From positions 1-64,000 of the forward strand of contig NZ_JBHSEZ010000006.1 of the NCBI RefSeq assembly GCF_042653765.1: a stretch of DNA of 64,000 nucleotides, given 5' to 3'. The DNA is from Castellaniella denitrificans. GTDB lineage: Bacteria > Pseudomonadota > Gammaproteobacteria > Burkholderiales > Burkholderiaceae_B. A program made the translations under genes and the position numbers. Shown here one piece after another: positions 37,881-46,361 of the stretch (positions are counted from its first letter, which is position 1; the number at the start of each line of letters is the position of its first letter). Below the pieces are notes generated by a model, which ran no database searches, was not told the origin of the DNA, and saw only the letters and a list, made by a program, of their open reading frames with translations.

Positions 37881-38189
37881 ATGGCACTCACCGAACAGGA
37901 CATCGCCCGGCTGGCACGGCTCTCGGGCCTGCGGCTGGATTCCAGCGACCAGATCCGCGCCCGCCAGGAGCTCGACCGCATCCTGGGCCTGATCGAGGAA
38001 CTGCAGGCCGTGGACACGGCCGGCGTCGAACCCATGGCCCACCCGCTGGCCGCCCACCAGGACATCGCCCTGCGCCTGTGCGACGACACGCCCGATCCGG
38101 CGCAGACGCCCGAGCAGCGCGACGCCTGCATGGCCAATGCCCCGGCCTCCCATCAGGGCCTGTTCCTGGTGCCCACCGTCATCGAATGA
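37881..38189 (+). CDS. gatC: Glutamyl-tRNA(Gln) amidotransferase subunit C
   Basis: 102-residue small subunit that helps hold GatA and GatB together. M-A-L-T-E-Q-D-I-A-R-L-A-R-L-S-G-L is the typical GatC N-terminus and V-E-P-M-A-H-P its central motif. The ATG at 37881 was chosen on this match. First gene of gatCAB. Confidence 0.96.
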   Translation: MALTEQDIARLARLSGLRLDSSDQIRARQELDRILGLIEELQAVDTAGVEPMAHPLAAHQDIALRLCDDTPDPAQTPEQRDACMANAPASHQGLFLVPTVIE

Positions 38190-38193
38190 TGCC

Positions 38194-39717
38194 ATGACCC
38201 AGCTTTCAGAATTCCGCAGCATCCAGGCGCTGGGCGAAGCCCTGCGCGCCCGGCGCGTCAGCGCCTTTGAGCTGGCCGCCGACGCCCTGCGCGCGGCCCG
38301 CGCATACGCCGACCCCAACGTCTTCCTGCACATCGACGACGAACTGACCCTGGAACAGGCGCGCGCCGCCGACCGGGCGCTGGCCGAAGGCGCCGCCGGG
38401 CCGCTGACCGGCATCCCCGTCGCCCACAAGGACCTGTTCGTGACGCGCGGCTGGCGCACCACCGCCGCCAGCAAGATGCTGGCCGGCTACGTCAGCCCCT
38501 TCGACGCCGCCGTGGTCGACCGCTGGCGCGCGGCTGGCGCCGTATCCCTGGGCAAGCTCAGCTGCGACGAGTTCGCCATGGGCTCGGGCAATGAAAATTC
38601 CGCTTTCGGACCGGTACGCAACCCCTGGGATCCCGAACGGATCCCGGGCGGCTCGTCCGGCGGCTCCGCCGCCGCCGTGGCCGCCGGCCTGGTGCTGGGC
38701 GCCACCGGCACGGACACCGGCGGCTCGGTGCGCCAGCCCGCCGCCCTGTGCGGGGTCAGCGGCATCAAGCCCACCTACGGCACGGTCTCGCGCTACGGCA
38801 TCATCGCCTACGCCTCCAGTCTGGACCAGGCCGGTCCCCTGGCGCGCAGCGCCCGCGACCTGGTGCCGCTGCTGGACGCCATGAGCGGCTTCGATCCGCG
38901 CGACTCCACCAGCCTGGAAACCTGCGACGGCGCGGCCAACGCCGCCGGCCGCGTCCAGGCCGCGTTCGATGCCGCGCAGGCCGGCTTCCAGGCGGGCGGC
39001 GAGCGTCCGCTGGCGGGGCTGCGCATCGGCGTGCCGCGCGAGTTCTTCAACGAGGGCCTGTCCGCCGAGGTCGGCGCCGCCGTGGAATCGGCCCTGAAGG
39101 TCTTCGAATCCCTGGGCGCGGTCCGCGTGGACGTGTCCCTGCCGCGCACGCGCCTGTCGATCCCGGCCTACTACGTCATCGCCCCGGCTGAAGCCTCCAG
39201 CAACCTGTCGCGCTACGACGGGGTGCGCTACGGCCACCGCGCGGCCGAATACGGCGACCTGTTCGACATGACCAGCCGGTCCCGCTCCGAAGGCTTCGGC
39301 GACGAGGTCCGCCGCCGCATCCTGGTGGGCGCCTACGTGCTGTCGCACGGCTACTACGACGCCTACTACCTGCAGGCCCAGCGCGTGCGGCGCATGATCG
39401 CCGACGATTTCCGCCGGGTCCTGACCGAGGACTGCGACGTGATCATGGGGCCGGTCACGCCCGCCGTGGCCCGCCGCATCGGCGACAACCGCCAGGACCC
39501 GATCGCCGACTGGCTGGGCGACGTCTACACGCTGGGCGTGAGCCTGGCGGGCCTGCCGGGCATGTCCGTCCCCTGCGGCTTCGGCGGCGAATCGGGCCGC
39601 CTGCCCATCGGGCTGCAGCTCATCGGCCGGTACTTCGACGAAGGCCGCCTGCTGGCCCTGGCCGACCGCTACCAGCAGGCCACCGACTGGCACCAACGCA
39701 TTCCGGAACACGCATAA
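38194..39717 (+). CDS. gatA: Glutamyl-tRNA(Gln) amidotransferase subunit A
   Basis: 507-residue amidase that releases ammonia from glutamine for the tRNA-bound substrate. The catalytic triad Lys-cisSer-Ser is K79 (H-K-D), S154 (G-G-S-S-G-G-S) and S178 (D-T-G-G-S-V-R). The ATG at 38194 follows gatC by four bases. The gatA stop shares a base with the gatB start (TAATG). Confidence 0.98.
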   Translation: MTQLSEFRSIQALGEALRARRVSAFELAADALRAARAYADPNVFLHIDDELTLEQARAADRALAEGAAGPLTGIPVAHKDLFVTRGWRTTAASKMLAGYVSPFDAAVVDRWRAAGAVSLGKLSCDEFAMGSGNENSAFGPVRNPWDPERIPGGSSGGSAAAVAAGLVLGATGTDTGGSVRQPAALCGVSGIKPTYGTVSRYGIIAYASSLDQAGPLARSARDLVPLLDAMSGFDPRDSTSLETCDGAANAAGRVQAAFDAAQAGFQAGGERPLAGLRIGVPREFFNEGLSAEVGAAVESALKVFESLGAVRVDVSLPRTRLSIPAYYVIAPAEASSNLSRYDGVRYGHRAAEYGDLFDMTSRSRSEGFGDEVRRRILVGAYVLSHGYYDAYYLQAQRVRRMIADDFRRVLTEDCDVIMGPVTPAVARRIGDNRQDPIADWLGDVYTLGVSLAGLPGMSVPCGFGGESGRLPIGLQLIGRYFDEGRLLALADRYQQATDWHQRIPEHA

Positions 39718-41174
39718 TGGATTGGGAAATCGTCATCGGGCTGGAAACCCACACCCAGCTCTCCACGCGGTCGAAAATCTTTTCCCGCAGCAGCACGCGT
39801 TTCGGCGCCGAGCCCAACACCCAGGCCAACGCCGTGGACATGGCCCTGCCCGGCTCGCTGCCGGCCATGAACCGGGGCGCGGTGGAACGCGCGATCCAGT
39901 TCGGCCTGGCCGTGGGCGCCCGGGTGGCCGAACGCTCGGTGTTCGCGCGCAAGAACTATTTCTACCCCGACCTGCCGAAAAACTACCAGATCAGCCAGTT
40001 CGAGCTGCCGATCGTGGTGGGCGGCAAGCTGTCGTTCTTCGTCGGCGAGCAGGAACACACGGTGAACCTGACGCGCGCCCACCTGGAAGAGGACGCGGGC
40101 AAGTCGCTGCACGAGCATTTCACCGGGCCGCACGGGGAATCGTCCAGCGGCATCGACCTGAACCGCGCCGGCACGCCGCTGCTGGAAATCGTGTCGGAAC
40201 CGGAGATGCGCTCGGCCGCCGAGGCCGTGGCCTACGCGCGCGCGCTGCACGGCCTGGTGGTGTGGCTGGGCATCTGCGACGGCAACATGCAGGAAGGCTC
40301 GTTCCGCTGCGACGCCAATGTGTCGGTGCGCCCGCGCGGCCAGGCCGAATTCGGCACGCGCTGCGAGATCAAGAACCTGAATTCCTTCCGCTTCCTGGAA
40401 CGCGCGATCCAGTACGAAGCGCGCCGCCAGATCGAGCTGATCGAGGACGGCGGCAAGGTGGTGCAGGAAACGCGCCTGTACGACGCCGACCGCGACGAGA
40501 CGCGCAGCATGCGGACGAAGGAGGATTCCGACGATTACCGCTATTTCCCCGATCCGGACCTGCCGCCGCTGGTGGTGGCGCCGGACTGGATCGAGCGGGT
40601 GCGCCAGGCGATGCCGGAACTGCCGGCGGCCAAGCGCGCGCGCTTCGAGGCGGACCTGGGTCTGTCGGCCTACGACGCGGCCCAGCTGACGCTGCACCGC
40701 GCGACGGCGGATTATTTCGAGGCGGCGGCCGCGGCCTTGCCGTCCGGGCAGGCGAAGCAGGCCGCGAACTGGATCCTGGGCGAGCTGTCGGCGGCGCTGA
40801 ACCGCGACGAGCTGGACATCGGCGCGTCGCCGGTGTCCCCGCAGCGGCTGGCGGCGCTGATCGCGCGGGTGCTGGACGGGACGATCTCGACGAAGATCGC
40901 GCGCGATGTGTTCGCGGCGATGTGGACGGGGGAATCGGGCGGCGATCCGGACGCGATCATCGAGTCGCGCGGGCTGCGCCAGATCAGCGACACGGGGGCG
41001 ATCGAGGCGATGATCGACGAGGTGCTGGCGGCGCATCCGGCGATCGTGGAGGAATACCGGGCTGGCAAGCAGAAGGCGTTCAATTCGCTGGTGGGCCAGG
41101 TGATGAAGGCGGCGAAGGGCAAGGCGAATCCGCAGCAGGTGAACGAGATCCTGAAGCGGAAGCTGGATTCTTGA
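39717..41174 (+). CDS. gatB: Aspartyl/glutamyl-tRNA amidotransferase subunit B
   Basis: 485-residue subunit that activates the mischarged aminoacyl-tRNA with ATP and receives ammonia from GatA. The start W-E-I-V-I-G-L-E-T-H-T-Q-L, the K-N-Y-F-Y-P-D-L-P-K-x-Y-Q-I-S-Q segment and the C-terminal YqeY-like domain (from about residue 335) are standard. Third-position use shifts from C toward G in the last 600 bases (many GCG, ACG, CTG codons). Confidence 0.98.
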   Translation: MDWEIVIGLETHTQLSTRSKIFSRSSTRFGAEPNTQANAVDMALPGSLPAMNRGAVERAIQFGLAVGARVAERSVFARKNYFYPDLPKNYQISQFELPIVVGGKLSFFVGEQEHTVNLTRAHLEEDAGKSLHEHFTGPHGESSSGIDLNRAGTPLLEIVSEPEMRSAAEAVAYARALHGLVVWLGICDGNMQEGSFRCDANVSVRPRGQAEFGTRCEIKNLNSFRFLERAIQYEARRQIELIEDGGKVVQETRLYDADRDETRSMRTKEDSDDYRYFPDPDLPPLVVAPDWIERVRQAMPELPAAKRARFEADLGLSAYDAAQLTLHRATADYFEAAAAALPSGQAKQAANWILGELSAALNRDELDIGASPVSPQRLAALIARVLDGTISTKIARDVFAAMWTGESGGDPDAIIESRGLRQISDTGAIEAMIDEVLAAHPAIVEEYRAGKQKAFNSLVGQVMKAAKGKANPQQVNEILKRKLDS

Positions 41175-41330
41175 TCGGTCTTGGCGGGGGCTGTTCAGGC
41201 ATCTGGGCCGTGGTCCGGTATCTCGGCCGGCGCGCGCCCCCGCCCGGCGCGCAGCTCGCCCGGTCCCGGCTTTGCCGGGACTGCCCGGGCATCATGACCG
41301 CATCGGGGCGCTCGCCGTCCTGACGCAAAC

Positions 41331-41999
41331 TCACACCCCGTATTTGCCCCGGTACGCCGACACGGCGTCGCGGTGCTTGGCCAGTGTGGCGTCGTCTTCC
41401 AGCAGCGCCATGATGTCGGCCAACGAGGCGATGCTGACCACGGGGATGCCGTAGGCCCGTTCGACCTCCTGGACGGCCGAGCCGTCGGACAGCGCGTCGT
41501 CCGCGCCGGCGCGTTCCATGCGGTCCAGGGCGATCAGCACGGCGGCGGGCTGGGCGCCGGCGGCACGGATCAGGGCGACGGATTCGCGCACGGACGTGCC
41601 CGCCGTGATCACGTCGTCGATGATCACCACGCGGCCCTTCAACGGCGCGCCGACCAGCGTGCCGCCTTCGCCGTGGTCCTTGGCTTCCTTGCGGTTGAAA
41701 GCGAACGGCACCGGACGGTCGGCCATCGCGGGGTGGTTCGACAGGGCGATGGCGGCGGTGGTGGCCAGGGGGATGCCCTTGTACGCGGGGCCGAACAGCA
41801 TGTCGAAACCCAGCCCGGAATCCGCCAGGGCCTGGGCGTAGAACTGGCCCAGGCGGCCGACGCTGGCGCCGTCGTTGAACAGGCCCGCGTTGAAGAAATA
41901 CGGGCTGCGGCGGCCGGATTTCATCGTGAAGTCGCCGAAATTCAGGACGCCCTGCTCCAGGGCGAAACGGACGAAGGCTTGGGCGCGGGAACCGGGCAT
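41331..41999 (-). CDS. pyrE: Orotate phosphoribosyltransferase
   Basis: 222-residue enzyme that makes orotidine monophosphate from orotate and PRPP. The PRPP-binding motif V-V-I-I-D-D-V-I-T-A-G-T-S is at 124-136. F-T-M-K-S-G-R-x-S-P-Y-F-F-N-A-G is the N-terminal signature. The ATG at 41997-41999 gives the family N-terminus. It is convergent with gatB; the gap carries a G/C hairpin (GTCCCGG-CTTTG-CCGGGAC, about 41262-41281) that may act as a terminator. Confidence 0.97.
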   Translation of the reverse strand: MPGSRAQAFVRFALEQGVLNFGDFTMKSGRRSPYFFNAGLFNDGASVGRLGQFYAQALADSGLGFDMLFGPAYKGIPLATTAAIALSNHPAMADRPVPFAFNRKEAKDHGEGGTLVGAPLKGRVVIIDDVITAGTSVRESVALIRAAGAQPAAVLIALDRMERAGADDALSDGSAVQEVERAYGIPVVSIASLADIMALLEDDATLAKHRDAVSAYRGKYGV

Positions 42000-42180
42000 G
42001 GCGAATGATCTCTGTGCGGGAAAGGCGACATTATCGGATATTTGAGCGGGACCCGAGCGTGAATGGAGACGGAGCATGCTCCTGTGCGCCATGGCGGGCG
42101 CATGTCGCCCTGGAACGGATAAAACACGGCCGTGCGGCTATCATGTCCTTTTCGTTCCTGCCGACCCGCAAGGCCATCTC

Positions 42181-42978
42181 ATGCGCCAACCCGTCTATTT
42201 CCTGTCCCACGGTGGCGGCCCCTGGCCCTGGATGCCCGAAAAGCGGGACGCCTACGCGCCCCTGACCGCCGCACTGCGGGCGATTCCCGCCGCCCTGCCC
42301 CGGCGGCCCGACGCGATCCTGATGGTGTCGGCGCACTGGATCACGCACGGCGGCGTGCTGCTGGGCAGCCACCCGCAGCCCGGCATGCTGTACGACTACT
42401 ACGGCTTTCCCGCCCACACCTACGAGATCCGCTATCCCGCGCCCGGCTCGCCGGAACTGGCCGCGCGTACGGCGGACCTGCTGCGGGCCGACGGCATCCC
42501 CGTGGATTTCGATCCGCAACGCGGCTTCGACCATGGTGCCTTCGTGCCCGCCCACGTCATGTTCCCGGCAGCGGACATCCCCATGGTCCAGCTCTCGATC
42601 GAACGCGGCTTCGATCCGGACTGGCACCACCGGCTGGGCGCCGCCCTGGCTCCGCTGCGCGACGAGAATATCCTGATCGTCGGCAGCGGGCTCAGCTACC
42701 ACAACCTGCGCCTGTTCGGCCCGGCGGGCCGCGAGCCCTCCGTCCAGTTCGACGCCTGGCTCCAGGAAGCCATGGCGCCCGCCACGGCGGCGGCGCGCCA
42801 TGAGCGGCTGAGGGATTGGGAAGAAGCCCCTGCCGCCCGGATCGCCCATCCGATGGAGGACCACCTGGTGCCCCTGTTCGTCGCCAACGGTGCGGCGGGC
42901 GACGGCCCCGCCAGCCTCTGCCACCACGAAACCGAGGCCGCGGGCGGGCTGACCGTGTCCAGCTTCCGCTTCGATTGA
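42181..42978 (+). CDS. DODA-type extradiol dioxygenase family protein
   Basis: 265-residue protein of the LigB/DODA (4,5-DOPA dioxygenase extradiol-like) family. Readable landmarks are S-H-G-G-G-P at about 9-14, M-V-S-A-H-W, G-F-D-H-G-A-F-V-P and the C-terminal L-P-L-F-V-A-type strand (V-P-L-F-V-A-N-G). Histidines that could bind a metal are H10, the H of S-A-H-W, and the H of F-D-H-G. Family members cleave catechols or act on related substrates; the substrate is unknown. The ATG at 42181 is preceded by AAGG. Confidence 0.88.
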   Translation: MRQPVYFLSHGGGPWPWMPEKRDAYAPLTAALRAIPAALPRRPDAILMVSAHWITHGGVLLGSHPQPGMLYDYYGFPAHTYEIRYPAPGSPELAARTADLLRADGIPVDFDPQRGFDHGAFVPAHVMFPAADIPMVQLSIERGFDPDWHHRLGAALAPLRDENILIVGSGLSYHNLRLFGPAGREPSVQFDAWLQEAMAPATAAARHERLRDWEEAPAARIAHPMEDHLVPLFVANGAAGDGPASLCHHETEAAGGLTVSSFRFD

Positions 42979-43074
42979 GCCCGGGCCGCCTCCCGGCTGG
43001 CGGGCGCCTCGTCTCAAGCCTCGTGAGCCGGGTAGGTTAAAGTTCAAGCTTGCAATGACCAACCGGACACCCAC

Positions 43075-43866
43075 GTGCTGCGCATCACCTCCCTGAACGT
43101 CAACGGCATCCGCTCGGCCTTCCGCAAAGGGCTGGCCGACTGGCTGGCCGACGCCCGCCCCGACATCGTCTGCCTGCAGGAAATCAAGATCCAGGACGGC
43201 GACCTGGCCGACGACCTGCGGCATCCGGACGGCCTGACCGGGTATTTCCACCACGCCGAAAAAAAGGGCTACAGCGGCGTGGGCCTCTACCTGCGCCGCC
43301 CGGCCGACGCCGTGACCGAAGGCATGGGCTGCCCCGAATTCGACGCCGAAGGCCGCATCCTGCGCGCCGACTGGCCCGGCCTGACCGTCATCAGCGCCTA
43401 TCTGCCCTCAGGATCCAGCGGCGACGAACGCCAGACGGCCAAATACCGCTTCCTGGACCACTTCGAAACCTGGATGGACGGACTGATGCGGGAACACCGC
43501 GACACCGGCCGTGAATTCGTCATCTGCGGCGACTGGAACATCGCCCACAAGGAAATCGACCTGAAGAACTGGAAAGGCAACCTGAAGCACAGCGGCTTCC
43601 TGCCCGAAGAGCGCGCCTGGCTGAGCAAGATCTTCGACGAACACGGCTGGGTGGACGTCTACCGCCGCCTGCACCCGGACGCCACCGGCGAAGCCTACAC
43701 CTGGTGGAGCAACCGCGGCCAGGCCTGGGCCAAGAACGTCGGCTGGCGCATCGACTACCACATCGCCACCCCCGGCATCGCCGCCCGCGCGCGCGCCGCC
43801 TCCATCCACCGCGAACCGAGGTTCAGCGACCACGCGCCACTGACCATCGATTACGATTGGTCATAA
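43075..43866 (+). CDS. xthA: Exodeoxyribonuclease III
   Basis: 263-residue AP endonuclease / 3'-5' exonuclease of the ExoIII family for base-excision repair. Catalytic features: N8-V-N10-G (S-L-N-V-N-G), E36 (C-L-Q-E-I-K), the C-G-D-W-N-I-A-H motif, R-I-D-Y-H-I, and the terminal S-D-H-A-P-L. The start is a GTG at 43075; a nearby ATG (43055) is out of frame. Confidence 0.95.
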   Translation: MLRITSLNVNGIRSAFRKGLADWLADARPDIVCLQEIKIQDGDLADDLRHPDGLTGYFHHAEKKGYSGVGLYLRRPADAVTEGMGCPEFDAEGRILRADWPGLTVISAYLPSGSSGDERQTAKYRFLDHFETWMDGLMREHRDTGREFVICGDWNIAHKEIDLKNWKGNLKHSGFLPEERAWLSKIFDEHGWVDVYRRLHPDATGEAYTWWSNRGQAWAKNVGWRIDYHIATPGIAARARAASIHREPRFSDHAPLTIDYDWS

Positions 43867-43969
43867 AACCGCGGCCTAAAGAAAGTACACTCGATGTCGT
43901 AGAAGAGAGCAGATCCGTTTTTCGCCGCCCGCCTCACCGCGTGAAGGCCGCATTTTTACAGGAGCCCCC

Positions 43970-44173
43970 ATGTCCGATTCCATCGAAGGCACAGTCGCCG
44001 CGGCGACCGGCCTGCAAAACTGGAACATGATGCAGGAAAAAGACAACCTGCTGCTGCGCAAGGTCCTGGACGGCCAGTCCAACACCATCCTCAGCCTGGT
44101 CAACTCGGTGCCCTCGGTCCCGCAACTGGCAAACGGCGGCATGGTGGGCACGCTGCTGCACACGACCGCCTGA
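43970..44173 (+). CDS. Small YjfB-like putative motility protein
   Basis: 67-residue protein. Its M-M-Q-E-K-D-N-L-L-L-R-K-V-L-D-G-Q-S-N-T-I-L-S-L-V-type helix is similar in layout to the YjfB family of putative motility proteins (which have a short amphipathic helix ending in L-L-x-x-P). A good AGGAG (43959-43963) and a following terminator support that it is a real gene. No flagellar genes are nearby. The assignment is weak. Confidence 0.55.
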   Translation: MSDSIEGTVAAATGLQNWNMMQEKDNLLLRKVLDGQSNTILSLVNSVPSVPQLANGGMVGTLLHTTA

Positions 44174-44196
44174 CGAAAGCTTTTCTCCGTGGATTG

Positions 44197-44221
44197 GGGC
44201 CTGGGTTTCCAGGCCCTTTTT
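44197..44221 (+). terminator. Intrinsic terminator after the small motility-like gene
   Basis: GGGCCTGG (44197-44204) pairs with CCAGGCCC (44209-44216) over a GTTT loop and is followed by TTTTT. It marks the left edge of the low-GC island. Confidence 0.85.
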
Positions 44222-44224
44222 CGT

Positions 44225-44586
44225 GGGTGGTTGGGGTGGCTCGATCATTGCACAGACTGCTTTCGGCCAGGAACAGTCAGATGTACTGGACATGGTGGCG
44301 AGGATTGATGCCAACCTTCGTCCGCGTTAATCGCAACCAAATCAGACCACCATGATCAAGGGAACTTCGGACATGATGTAAACAACCCACCCATTTTTTC
44401 GTAGCAGGCCCATTCCAGCTCCATCTGGCAGACGTCTGTTTACAGGTAGTGTTATCCACACCTGGTATATTTGAACGAACCAGCAGATGCCGGCTTACAG
44501 GCAGACCCTACGGATACTGCAGCTCCAGCACAATATCAGCCTTCTAGTACAACTAACCGTCGCGCCCTTAAACACAGAGCAACTTA
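44225..44586. other. Island leader: 362 bases of lower-GC intergenic DNA
   Basis: This stretch drops in GC relative to its neighbours and has no credible reading frame. It holds a perfect DnaA-box-type nonamer TTATCCACA (44452-44460) and A/T-rich patches (for instance TGGTATATTTGAAC around 44463). It should hold the promoter of the ATPase gene, but no convincing -35/-10 pair was found. It begins right after the terminator at 44197-44221. Confidence 0.5.
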
Positions 44587-46107
44587 ATGAACACACTCAC
44601 AAAACTTGAATTACCGAAGCGTTGGGAATTGCTGGAACAAAGAGCGCAGGCAGCCGGGCTTGACGCTGGTCTCTTTGTTGAGCGAGTCGATAGTGCGGCA
44701 GATCGCATCGATTACCTTCTGCAACGCGTGAAAACCGGCGGTGGAGGTCTATTTGAAGTGTTCTATGGCCTGTCCGGCAGTGGCAAGACAACTTTTCTCA
44801 AAACACTCCCCAAACAGTTTCAGCAGATTCGAGTCTCGTCTTTTCCGAAGGACATGGATTTAAGCACGCTTCCAACGTTCATTCACGATACGTACGTTCC
44901 GGGGGACACGAGTGCCCGAGTCATCTTGATCGAGCGCCGAGACAATCCATCGCAGCGAGATATGCAGAACCTTAGTGAAACCTTCGCGGAACTGCTCGAG
45001 GTATTTCGTGATCCCAAAGGGGCTGCACTTGTCCTCTGGCCCGTTACTCGTGAGCCTTCTGCACATAAAATCGCGGAGGAGGCTTGGACGACCGGACGCG
45101 ATTCCATGGCCGACACTCGCTCTAGAGGTTTCTATAACTTCACCGGACTCCCAAAAGAGCGCTTCTATGCAGTCGCAGACACCACCACCCGAAATTTAAC
45201 CGGAGACGGCCTCGAAACCTTTGGCGTCACGCCTGAAGTAGCGAACGATCTATTGGCTGAAGCTCAAACTATTGCAGATTTCTTCAACGCCGTCGATCTC
45301 TATGCCGAAATGCAGCGAGAAAAAACCTGGTCGATTCTCAAGACAAAGGTACGGGCTCGCCTTTGGGTTGTACTGCCGGGCGACGTTCCTTCTGCAATCC
45401 GCTCTACCGTTTTGTCACTAACTCAGGGTTCGCGAAATAGAGTAGACATTGAGTTGGTGGCAGAGTTTATTGATCAGCCTGACGAGAAGGCACCCATATA
45501 TGTTGCCGATTGGAAGGCAAGACGTTCCGCGATGGCACACATTCTTAGGGCAATTGACTTGCGGCTATTCGAATTACCGCCGAATGTCTCCCTCGCGGCC
45601 GTCCGCGCATATGGTGAGGCCTCCGTCAAGGAAAAGCTTAAACAGCCCGCAGCCAAACTTGAAGATGCTAAGACTGCTATGCGCAATAGCAAACTTTACA
45701 AAGAGATTGAAGCGGAACTTGGTATTAACAAAACACCGTTCGCTGGCGCTAGTCGGGACGTAGAGGAAACGTCAAATGAGTATCGTCGGATACAAGCAGT
45801 TGCATCCAAAGGCGACAAGTCTTTGAATAAAGCTATCGGACTTCTGCTTTCTGAGTGCCTGAAAGAAGATGCCCCGACAGTCAAGGTTGTGAGCGAAAAG
45901 CAATCACTTCCGAACTGCGATCTGAAGCCTGATGTTTGTCTGCACATTAATGACCTAGACTACATCTGCATCGAACCAACATGGCGTTCGACGGATAAGG
46001 GCATTCCAGGAGAACTGGACGGCGGGCAAAACACCCTGGCTGCTTCACATATGAAGAAATATCTTCTGGACAAGGCAATGCAGTACATCAAGGCTCTTGG
46101 CATTTGA
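44587..46107 (+). CDS. P-loop ATPase with C-terminal PD-(D/E)xK-like nuclease segment; function unknown
   Basis: 506-residue soluble protein, not recognised as any named family. A clear Walker A G-L-S-G-S-G-K-T-T lies at 61-69, with a candidate Walker B strand R-V-I-L-I-E at 111-116. The middle (about 220-400) is helical and charged. The C-terminal part reads D-L-K-P-D (445-449), then, after about ten residues, Y-I-C-I-E-P-T-W-R (459-467), a pattern resembling the core of PD-(D/E)xK nucleases, though Thr replaces the usual Lys after E463. The tail K-Y-L-L-D-K-A-M-Q-Y also looks nuclease-like. The gene is about 50 % GC (by eye), with codon use unlike its neighbours, and stands alone. A single-protein defence role (ATPase plus nuclease) is an inference. 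Confidence 0.6.
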   Translation: MNTLTKLELPKRWELLEQRAQAAGLDAGLFVERVDSAADRIDYLLQRVKTGGGGLFEVFYGLSGSGKTTFLKTLPKQFQQIRVSSFPKDMDLSTLPTFIHDTYVPGDTSARVILIERRDNPSQRDMQNLSETFAELLEVFRDPKGAALVLWPVTREPSAHKIAEEAWTTGRDSMADTRSRGFYNFTGLPKERFYAVADTTTRNLTGDGLETFGVTPEVANDLLAEAQTIADFFNAVDLYAEMQREKTWSILKTKVRARLWVVLPGDVPSAIRSTVLSLTQGSRNRVDIELVAEFIDQPDEKAPIYVADWKARRSAMAHILRAIDLRLFELPPNVSLAAVRAYGEASVKEKLKQPAAKLEDAKTAMRNSKLYKEIEAELGINKTPFAGASRDVEETSNEYRRIQAVASKGDKSLNKAIGLLLSECLKEDAPTVKVVSEKQSLPNCDLKPDVCLHINDLDYICIEPTWRSTDKGIPGELDGGQNTLAASHMKKYLLDKAMQYIKALGI

Positions 46108-46230
46108 GCAAACTTCGATGCGTAATCGTAAGCCCCCTCTGAGTAGACACCAGCCAGTAGAGTTTCGAAATCTCCCGGAGGATTGCCGTGCGTTATATCA
46201 ATAACCCAGCATCCACTACCATCAGCCCGA

Positions 46231-46339
46231 CGCTCCCGCACCCCGACGGGGCCTGTTGGAGGGGCGGGAAGCCGTAGGCCGAAGGCGCACGACCTGCGTC
46301 CGAGCCGCACCGACCAGGCCCCGTCGGGGTGCGGGGGCG
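46231..46339. repeat. 25-bp inverted repeat (one mismatch) at right edge of island
   Basis: CGCTCCCGCACCCCGACGGG... (46231-46255) and its complement at 46315-46339 match at 24 of 25 positions, around a 59-base loop that is G/C-rich. The gene-side boundary of the low-GC DNA falls at about the left arm. The structure may be a bidirectional terminator between the island gene and the BASS transporter, or the end of an inserted element. No transposase or coding content is inside. Confidence 0.65.
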
Positions 46340-46361
46340 GCGGGCGGGTTAAAAACCCAAA

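Noticed and set aside
44196..46255. Shared GGGGCCTG at both edges of the island as an attachment-site duplication
   Set aside because: Eight GC bases shared in a GC-rich genome are likely by chance, and the left copy belongs to a terminator stem.
46231..46339. Inverted repeat as a complete insertion sequence
   Set aside because: The 59-base interior has no room for a transposase, and no target duplication was seen.
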